Positions 57,341 to 64,000 of a stretch of DNA of 64,000 nucleotides are shown piece after piece. The notes under the pieces were generated by a model, which had not been told where the DNA came from, did no database searches, and was given only the letters and a program-made list of their open reading frames with translations. The stretch spans positions 4,507,182 through 4,571,181 of the forward strand of contig JAJHZJ010000808.1 of assembly GCA_023548195.1 (NCBI GenBank), written 5' to 3'. Made by a program: the position numbers and the translations under genes. Each line of letters opens with the position of its first letter. Position 1 is the stretch's first letter. Origin of the DNA: Bettongia penicillata ogilbyi. Its lineage: Eukaryota > Chordata > Mammalia > Diprotodontia > Potoroidae.

Positions 57341-58244
57341 GCTTTGTACTCTCTGATCTGATCTCACGGATAAGGAAGGGCTGAATGGCAGAGTCCAGGA
57401 CTGCCTCACTTTCAGCTTTGACCTCAGAGGACTTACACACTGTCTGAAGTATTACCTATAATATTTCAAGTAAGGCAGGCTTGGCTACGTGACAGGGCGC
57501 ACCGCCTAAGCATTTCTACCATGTTTGTTCACTCACATGTCAACTGGATCCTCCTCATCCTTGCAAGAATTAGCAAGTTCTTCTACATGCTTAATCATTC
57601 AGTGTAACACTGCCAAATAGGCTGAAATACTTTGGAGAATGACGACCCTCTGAAGCATTTATTTCCATACACTGGTTAATGACAATGGGGCACACACAAG
57701 GACAGCTTGGAAGGAAAACCAACAATGTCCTGCTTTTAGGAGACAGAGATGGTTGTGATCATGGCGTGACTTTATGGAGAAAGCAAGTGAGCGTTGACAG
57801 ACAAATAAACACTGAGGATGAAAAAAAATTAATATGATTTACCTCTCTCTGAGTCCAGGACAGCATGAAGGAACAGAGCAAAAACAGCAAGTTAACATTC
57901 CCATTCACAGTGAGCGCAGGATTTTGGCAAACAATGAAAAGCATTTACCACCCAGTCTTTTTCCCCCCCAATTACCACAATCACACTCCTTTCCAGGAGT
58001 TATTTCAGCTGAACTCAGTCACACCTAAGTGTGTAGTTTGGGCAGCGTACAACGATGCCAAGAGAGAGCAGCTAAATTTACCAGGCAGCATACCAACATG
58101 GGAAAGTAATCCAGCTTAGAATGTCATGGACAAACAGGGGACAAGTCTTGCAGTAAACATTCACATGCTGAATAAACTTTTGCATTCTTCTTATTCCCCT
58201 CCCCTCAAAAAAAAAAGACACCTGATATTTTAAAAACTTGTGAG
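57341..58244 (-). other. APBB2 intron, no recognised feature
   Basis: Short frames on both strands (57759-58119) without domains. Nothing to support a gene. Confidence 0.4.
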
Positions 58245-58505
58245 ATGTCAATAATAATAACTCACATTTATATAGTGCCCGCTACGTGCCAGGCATGATG
58301 CTAAATGTTTCATATATATTTTCTCATTTGATCTGTACAACAACCCTGGATGTAGGTAAAAGTATTATTCCCATTTCACAGGTGAAGATACTGAGGCAAA
58401 CAGAGGTTAAGTAACTTGTCTAAGGTCATACGATTAAGACTGGATTGAAATTCCAGTCTTCTGACTCCAGGTTCACAATTCTACCCACTGTACCACCAAG
58501 CTGTC
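58245..58505 (-). mobile_element. MIR/CORE-SINE
   Basis: 'ttatatagtgcccgctacgt', 'gccaggcatgatgctaaatg', 'tattcccatttcacaggtga', 'gtaacttgtctaaggtcata' and 'accactgt'-type end give near-complete antisense MIR. Confidence 0.8.
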
Positions 58506-59495
58506 CCCAGCAGCTGAAATGATGCTATTACCATTTCAGACATTAGACATGGATATTTCCTTTATATTTATTTTTTCATTGTTGTGGCTTGCGGATCTCC
58601 TTTTGCACAAGTAAAGGAAGGGTTCATAGTGGCAACCTCAGAATGGGGTGATGGGGACAAAGTACAGTTAGACAAAGTCTAAGAGAAGAGGTAGAGAGGT
58701 GGGACAGAACTGCAAATATGAGACCAATGGGATGACCAAAACATAGAGAGCAAGGAAACAGGAAGTGGTAAAGACTGAGGGAAAGAAAAAACAATGATGG
58801 AGCCAGGGCAGCAGCAACCTGGATCCCTCCAAGTCTTGAGTTTCATTGATAGGACTACATAGAGACTCCCTGTTAACCCTAAACTCTGGAAAAAGGCTTT
58901 AACCCAAGAACTTGTAATAAAGAAAATATTCTGTTCTTGTCAGCCATTAAACAAAGTCTAACACCAGACATCAAAAGTATGTCATAGAAATACATCACAC
59001 AGAGTGCCACTAGGAAGATGGGCAAAAACATGAGAAAAAGGCAAAGTCTTCTTCAATACCAAATTTAACCTTCAGAAAGGGCATGCACCAGTGGCTACCA
59101 TGCTAGAATGCTGAGCTCTAAATAGGGTGGGTTAAAACAGAAGGTAAATATAGCTCATCATAATCATGGTTCCACTGAACATGCCTTAAACGAGTGTTTC
59201 AATTATACAAAGACTACGTGACATCCCTGAATGGGCCATCCTCCTCTATCGTGGGTGTGGTTTTTTTTTTTTAACTTGGTTATCTATGAACTGTAAAAAA
59301 ACCTAATATTTTGATAATGATATTTCAAAAAATCAGTTTCCTTGGTAATCCTAACTATATTTGATCTTCATTTAAAAATACGATTCTGAGGTACATTGGC
59401 TTCATCAAACTACCAAAGAGGTCCATGACACCCAAATCATAGAGGACCCCGGCTCTATAGCACATGGGCTTTTTGCCCGTAGGAGTCAATCTGTA
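58506..59495 (-). other. APBB2 intron, unassigned
   Basis: No exon or clear repeat. Contains a T-run near 59261-59272. Confidence 0.4.
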
Positions 59496-59499
59496 GGAG

Positions 59500-59720
59500 A
59501 AGGCAGTTCAGTGGGTAAAAAGAGGTTAGAATTCAAGAGTGTACATTGTGGCTCTGTTACCCATTAACTGGGGATCACGGGTAAGTCAACTAATTGTTCT
59601 TAGTATCAGTTTCTTCACCATAGGTATACAAATATTTCTACTATTAAATATCTATCAAAGCTGTACAAGGAAAGTACTTTAAAGCCCTGTGTAAATGAGA
59701 TGTTACTGTTGTTACCAATG
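59500..59720 (+). mobile_element. MIR element, sense
   Basis: 'gtggctctgttacccattaa', 'ggtaagtcaactaattgttc' and 'aagtactttaaagccctgtg' are in sense MIR order. Confidence 0.55.
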
Positions 59721-59894
59721 TCAGAACATCCCCCTATTTCACTAACCCACCAACTGTCTATTCCTCTAGTCTTAAAGACCAACTTATTGTAGATTCCTGT
59801 CTTCCAACAAGAAGAACAGAGTTAGCACGGGCATCTTGCTGGGCATGCAACAAAAGCTCTATTTTCATGGGATCTTGTCTTCAGAGCTGATCAG

Positions 59895-60060
59895 GTACCT
59901 TTGAGACTACCCAGTCCAGCCCCCAGTGTTTTGTAGATGAGCAGACTAAAGCCCAGAGAAGTGAAGTGACTTGTACAGGCTCGCCCAACAGGCCCTGTCT
60001 CATTTGAAGTCCACTGCCCTCTCTGCTCCAGCACCATCTCCTGGAATGATATCCAGGGGC
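59895..60060 (-). mobile_element. MIR fragment
   Basis: 'ttgtagatgagcagactaaa', 'gcccagagaagtgaagtgac' and 'agtccactgccctctctgct' are antisense MIR landmarks. A similar short trace lies at 60690-60800. Confidence 0.55.
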
Positions 60061-60149
60061 CTCTCTGCTGTCAGCACGCCTGGAGCTGAACAGATGGTGA
60101 CCAGGGCTGAGGCAGTGGTGTAGAAGAAGGCCAGCAAAGTGCTTTTGTT

Positions 60150-60420
60150 TCTACAGCTGTCACCTCCCACCGGGAGAGGACTTAAGGAGAGCAGCTGGAT
60201 GTCCTGGGGCTCACTGGATTAAAAATAGTCCTCTCAGCAAGCTTTTGTAGTGGGCACCTCAACATTTAACACAATTACATAAGTCGTGCACTGTGCTCCG
60301 ATCTTTCCAGGCAACTGTGTCTCCACAATGGGCCTGTTAGCCCTCAACGAGGCAATCACCCTCTCAAGGACTTCTGGGTAGAAGTCACTTTTTCATCATC
60401 TAGGATCACAGATGAAGTGC
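60150..60420. other. Candidate conserved non-coding element with E-box and MEF2-like site
   Basis: Unique sequence, richer in CpG than its surroundings. It has the E-box 'cagctg' at 60192-60197 and 'ttaaaaatag' at 60219-60228, which fits the MEF2 consensus YTAWWWWTAR. Function is inferred from motifs only. Confidence 0.3.
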
Positions 60421-60914
60421 TGGGGGAGAGGGCAGGGAAGGAACGGTATAAAGGAAAAGGTAAACCTGAGATCCCAGAGCAGGGGTTCTGTAATATTTTT
60501 TTATGTGTCATACACCCCCTTGGCAGTCTGGTGTAGCTTATAGACCTTTTCTCAGAATCACAGTTTTTAAATGCATAGAATAAAAGACACTAAATTACAA
60601 AGGAAACCCATTATACGGAAATACTTATCAGAATATTTTAAAAAGTTCCTGGACCCTAGGTTAAGAACTCATAAATGAGAGGTTATTTAAGCCAATCATT
60701 TCCTTTTACAGATGAGGAAAGTGAGGTCCAGAGAAGTGAAGAGACTGGTTCAAAGGAATAGAGATGCTCGGTGGTGCAGTTCCTCTGACTGCAAAGAGCA
60801 TTTTTCCCTAGAGCAACTTCAGGAGCCTTCATGAAGGAAGGAGGGCAGGCCTTAACAGCAATAGAACCTCTGGTCAAAAGTAGTACACATCCCTTCCCTT
60901 CCCCCGTAAGGGTG

Positions 60915-60915
<1 letters not shown>

Positions 60916-60988
<73 letters not shown>

Positions 60989-60996
60989 TGTGTGTT
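60916..60996. repeat. (GT)n microsatellite
   Basis: Pure GT from about 60916 to 60979, then interrupted GT to 60996. It ends directly at the head of a SINE. The (CV)n frame across it is an artefact. Confidence 0.97.
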
Positions 60997-60997
60997 G

Positions 60998-61150
60998 GGG
61001 GCAGTCAGGTGGCTAAGTGGATAGAGCACTGGTCCTGAAGTCAGAAGGATCTGAGTTCAAATCTGACCTCACATATTTACTACCTGTGTGACCCTGCGCA
61101 AATCACTTAACCCTGATTGCCTTCCCACCCACAACAAAGCCTGCCCAAAA
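60998..61150 (+). mobile_element. tRNA-derived marsupial SINE (WSINE type), sense
   Basis: Head 'caggtggctaagtggataga' with 'gcactgg', the B-box-like 'gagttcaaatctgacctc', then 'acctgtgtgaccctgcgcaa' and 'atcacttaaccctgattgcc'. This is the tRNA-related promoter half plus a short body. Confidence 0.85.
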
Positions 61151-61279
61151 TACAAAATATATTTGCTGGAGAGGTTTCTGTGGGCTTATCAGGGCTAGGC
61201 TGCAAAACTCAGCAGAAAAGTTTTGGAGAAGGTAATCTAATGTGGGAGCTGAATGAACCCTGGGGAACCTGGATCATTC

Positions 61280-61395
61280 ACAGTCACTGATTATTCAACA
61301 AATATTTATCAAGGGACTATATGTTATATGCAAGACATTGAACTGAGTAAGCTCTGATCACTGCCCTCAAGGACCTTATAGTGAATTAGTGAACA
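61280..61395 (-). mobile_element. L2/MIR-like fragment, antisense
   Basis: 'caacaaatatttatcaaggg' and 'actgccctcaaggaccttat' match the antisense L2 3' start seen at 41.5 kb. Confidence 0.5.
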
Positions 61396-61664
61396 GTGAG
61401 GAAAATAAAACTCAGCTAATCCTCCACTTACCCTAGATGGGAGAAATAAAGGCAGTGGTCCTGACTCCTCAGACTTACATTGTTTTCTTCTCTGGGCTAA
61501 AGTTTTAGCATCTACTATTTCAGACAGGATGTATAATAAGCACAATGATGAGATCTGACCCGATTTACCCACAATACCTTGCATAGAATAAGAAAGTAGT
61601 TGCTTAGTATCTGTGGAATGAATGATGCTTGTGACCTTTATACTGGATTTATCTCTATGGATCA

Positions 61665-61860
61665 GTCCCAGGGAGACACCGTGGTATAGCAGAAAGGGTA
61701 CTGCCTGGGTGGTCGTCAAGACAGCCAGGTTCTAACCTTAGCTCTGTCCCTAATTAACAGAAAGATTTTGGGTCAGTCATTTAAGCCATCTGGACCCTGT
61801 TTTCCTCATGTATTAAAATGAGGGAGTGGAACTAGATCATTGATTTTCAAAATGTAAAAG
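61665..61860 (+). mobile_element. MIR element, sense
   Basis: 'accgtggtatagcagaaagg', 'cagccaggttctaaccttag', 'aattaacagaaagattttgg' and 'aatgagggagtggaactaga' are in sense MIR order. Confidence 0.65.
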
Positions 61861-62054
61861 ACATCCTTTACAGGGAGTCTGCAAGGTCAAAACTATTTTC
61901 ACTAAGACATTTTAACTTCTAATACAGTAAATATCTATAAATATAAGGCACCCAAACAAGAGTTCTTGGAGGGATCCTCAATACTTTTTAAGAGTATAAA
62001 AAAGTCCTAAGATTAAAAAGTTTGAGAATCTATGCAATGCTGTCATTCTTTTTT

Positions 62055-62185
62055 TTGGAGGCAACTGGGGTCAAGTGACTTGCCCTGAGTCACACAGCTA
62101 GTGTGTCTGAGGCTGGATTTGAACTCAGGTGTTCCTGATTCCAGCGCCAGTGCTCTATCCACTTCAACAGCTAGCTGCCCCACTC
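62055..62185 (-). mobile_element. tRNA/CORE-derived marsupial SINE, antisense
   Basis: 'caagtgacttgccctgagtc', 'acacagctagtgtgtctgag', 'ggatttgaactcaggtgttc' and 'ctctatccacttcaacagct', ending 'agctgcccc'. This is the tRNA-like half in reverse. Confidence 0.85.
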
Positions 62186-62389
62186 ATGCTGTCATTCTAA
62201 TATCTGTGACTTCTCAAGTGCTCCTCACATACAGTCACTTTGCCGATCTTTGTTTTTTTGATGAAATTCTTTCAAAGTGCACAATGAAATTCCTTAAGAC
62301 TAACAAAAAGCAAAACTATCTATTATGCCACAAAAATGCATTTTGTTTTTTCAGCTAATACTCAACCATGGAGAACTGACAACAGATTC

Positions 62390-62540
62390 TAGGCTCAATT
62401 GAAGAGCTGGGACTTCAGAAATCTGGTCCAAACTGCTCACTCTACAATGCAGTCCAGAAGGGACGCTGATTTCCCCATGGTCACAGAGGCAGTAAATACA
62501 CAAATTCAATAACTCCAAATCTAGTGCTCTTTTCACCTAC
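62390..62540 (-). mobile_element. MIR-like fragment
   Basis: 'ttccccatggtcacagaggc' and 'ccaaatctagtgctcttttc' fit the antisense MIR tRNA-proximal half. Confidence 0.5.
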
Positions 62541-63699
62541 AAGTCTCATCAAAGCAGCCACATAAAAGGAGGTAGAAAGGATCTTGGCATTAACTTCCAC
62601 TCAAGATGACCCTGAGACATTGCTATCCTTTTTTTGGACTCTGTGACTGATAAAGGATTCTTTTGCTTACACTGTGGAAAATATCTTCCATGTTTCTTTC
62701 ACTTTATAAGGAAAAAGCAGTTTTGATGAGTATTTTCAATTAGTCAAGTACAAATTCAATGATATAACAAAACTGATACATAAGCAATATCTTTTCCAGA
62801 AGGCAGACGTTAAAAAAGTAAAACAAGAAGCTTCCAATAGCCTTAAATGCCAAACTTGTTCAGGAAAATTCTCTTTTGATTGAAGGTGACACTTGATTTT
62901 AATGCCCCAGAGAAAACTTATCATTAATAAAGATTTCTCCAAGTGATATTAAAAATAACATTCAAAGTCATCAGGATCACGACTGTCTTTCATAATTAGC
63001 TCCCCATGTATATCTGCCAGAGAAATTCCTCAACTCAAACCTGTTCTGTGCAATTGCTAAGACTAAAAGAAGTTAAATTTAGAGCTAAACACATTCTTAT
63101 TTTTCCTTTGCTTCCATGCAAGAATCTAGCATGAAAAAGTAAAGAAACTGATGCTATGCTAGGCTGAATAACTCATGATTGCCTCATCAGTATGTTCCTG
63201 ATAGCTATTTGCGATGCAAGGTATAAATGTAATTTGTAATGTTTCCATTGAAAAAAGCCAACTCCCTTACCTGGAAGAAGAGAAATGCTTGGCATTTGTT
63301 ATTGTATATCCAAATTACTAAGAAATTCCTCACAAAAACACCAGAAACGACCTTCGTCAGTCAACTGGGAACAAACAAAGCAGACGTTCAGCAGTTCCAT
63401 TCCATCTGAGGCTCCAAGCTCAGATGCACTCCTAGCCAGTGCCTTCCACTGTTGGCCACAGGTATGTAAAAACTTGATCTCTTTGTCTGCACAGCTCTTT
63501 GTGAATGTTTGCCTGGATCACTGTCGCCTACTCTGCTTACAACCTCTCAGAGTGTTGAACCTGGTCACAGCTAACTTGTGTACTGTCTCTTTTTATCGGA
63601 ATTCAGAGGAACCTCAGAAGTCTGGACCTGAACAAGAAGCGCCCCTGCCCCCTTCACAACCAACCCCACTCCGCCATTAAGTTTGATCTGCTTCTGTCT
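62541..63699 (-). other. APBB2 intron, unassigned
   Basis: No APBB2 exon recognised. The 131-codon plus-strand frame at 63285-63680 has no domain or splice support. Confidence 0.4.
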
Positions 63700-63704
63700 G
63701 AGGA

Positions 63705-63880
63705 CACCTCCAGTGACCCAGCAGCCACTGCCTCCCAAAAGAGGCCCATTCCACTTTTGGATAGCTGTAATTGGTAGGGAATTTTTCCCAATATCAAGCC
63801 CAAAGGACTCTCTTTGCAACTTCAATCTGTTACTTTTAGTTTTTACCTTTTGGCGTTCTAATGTTATAGATAGAAAGAGC
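63705..63880 (-). mobile_element. CR1/L3-like LINE fragment, antisense
   Basis: 'gcccattccacttttggata', 'gctgtaattggtagggaatt', 'ttcccaatatcaagcccaaa' and 'ctttgcaacttcaatctgtt' match the antisense CR1/L3 pattern also at 39.9-40.3 kb. Confidence 0.65.
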
Positions 63881-64000
63881 TTACTCCAGCACCACACACA
63901 TGCTTAAGAAGTGCTAATAACGATGATGAGACATTGACAGGGAGTTAACCCTCTAAGGCTTATCTACCCAGCAAACATGAAATCCATAAGTGAGGGGTTC

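Larger units (their letters stand above)
24955..64000 (-). other. APBB2: APBB2 gene, 3' portion (locus span)
   Basis: Six coding exons on the minus strand (45789 down to 28867) encode the last ~248 residues of APBB2 (FE65-like 1), about a third of the ~758-residue protein. They cover the C-terminal half of PTB1, the inter-PTB linker, all of PTB2 and the tail. FE65 proteins bind the NPxY-type cytoplasmic motif of APP through PTB2. The splice phases chain without error. No coding exon was found between 45790 and 64000, so the intron splitting PTB1 is at least 18 kb. The 3' end near 24955 is inferred. Confidence 0.92.

Noticed and set aside
57147..57356. Arg/Glu/Gly-rich small protein
   Set aside because: Product of a purine-rich low-complexity tract; no start context or conservation evidence.
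60831..61016. Frame reading (CV)n
   Set aside because: Translation of the (GT)n microsatellite.
61000..61090. tRNA gene
   Set aside because: The tRNA-like head and B-box belong to a dispersed SINE; no cloverleaf can be completed.

Overview
The window looks like a stretch of marsupial nuclear genome. It is AT-rich and CpG-poor, with long introns. Its repeats are of marsupial type: L1 elements whose 5' ends carry the 'ccaagatggcgga' start, tRNA-derived/CORE SINEs with the 'ggatagagcactgg' head, a SINE ending in 'gaaggacaaac' of the RTE-mobilised kind, CR1/L3-like LINEs, and many L2 and MIR relics. The species cannot be fixed from the sequence alone. There is no bacterial gene, CRISPR array, phage, plasmid or intact retrovirus here.

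Two protein-coding genes lie tail to tail. The plus strand, about 6.7 to 22.2 kb, holds the last three coding exons and 3' UTR of NSUN7, a NOP2/Sun-family (RNA m5C methyltransferase-like) protein. The minus strand, about 45.8 down to 25 kb, holds the last six coding exons and a long 3' UTR of APBB2 (FE65-like 1). Those exons cover the end of the first PTB domain, all of the second PTB domain and the C-terminal tail. All exon junctions have AG/GT splice sites, the phases join without a frame break, and no internal stop is present. NSUN7 and APBB2 are also convergent neighbours on human 4p14, so this is a conserved mammalian pair. Both genes run off the window: NSUN7 to the left and APBB2 to the right. 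I found no APBB2 exon in the 18 kb right of 45.8 kb.

Layout. 0-6.7 kb: NSUN7 intron with a 5'-complete but broken L1 and older L1/L2 debris. 6.7-20.8 kb: NSUN7 exons separated by a decayed antisense L1 (which contains a ~540 bp CCTT/CCCT tract), a nested L1 tail with target-site duplication, an RTE-type SINE, antisense L2, MIRs and a palindromic mariner-like MITE. 20.8-25 kb: NSUN7 3' UTR and a gap of about 2.8 kb between the two inferred 3' ends. 25-45.8 kb: APBB2 3' UTR and exons, with two L1 head fragments, CR1 and L2. 45.8-64 kb: APBB2 intron with MIR, L2, L1 tail, SINEs, a duplicated L2 block, purine tracts, a GT microsatellite and a few unique stretches that look like conserved non-coding elements.

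I see no previously undescribed biological system. The best second-look items are: the L1 head fragments that lack 3' ends, one of them flanked by a direct repeat; the L2 block present twice 1.9 kb apart; the composite CCTT array; and the candidate regulatory elements in APBB2 introns. Repeat family names rest on recognition by eye, and their boundaries are approximate.
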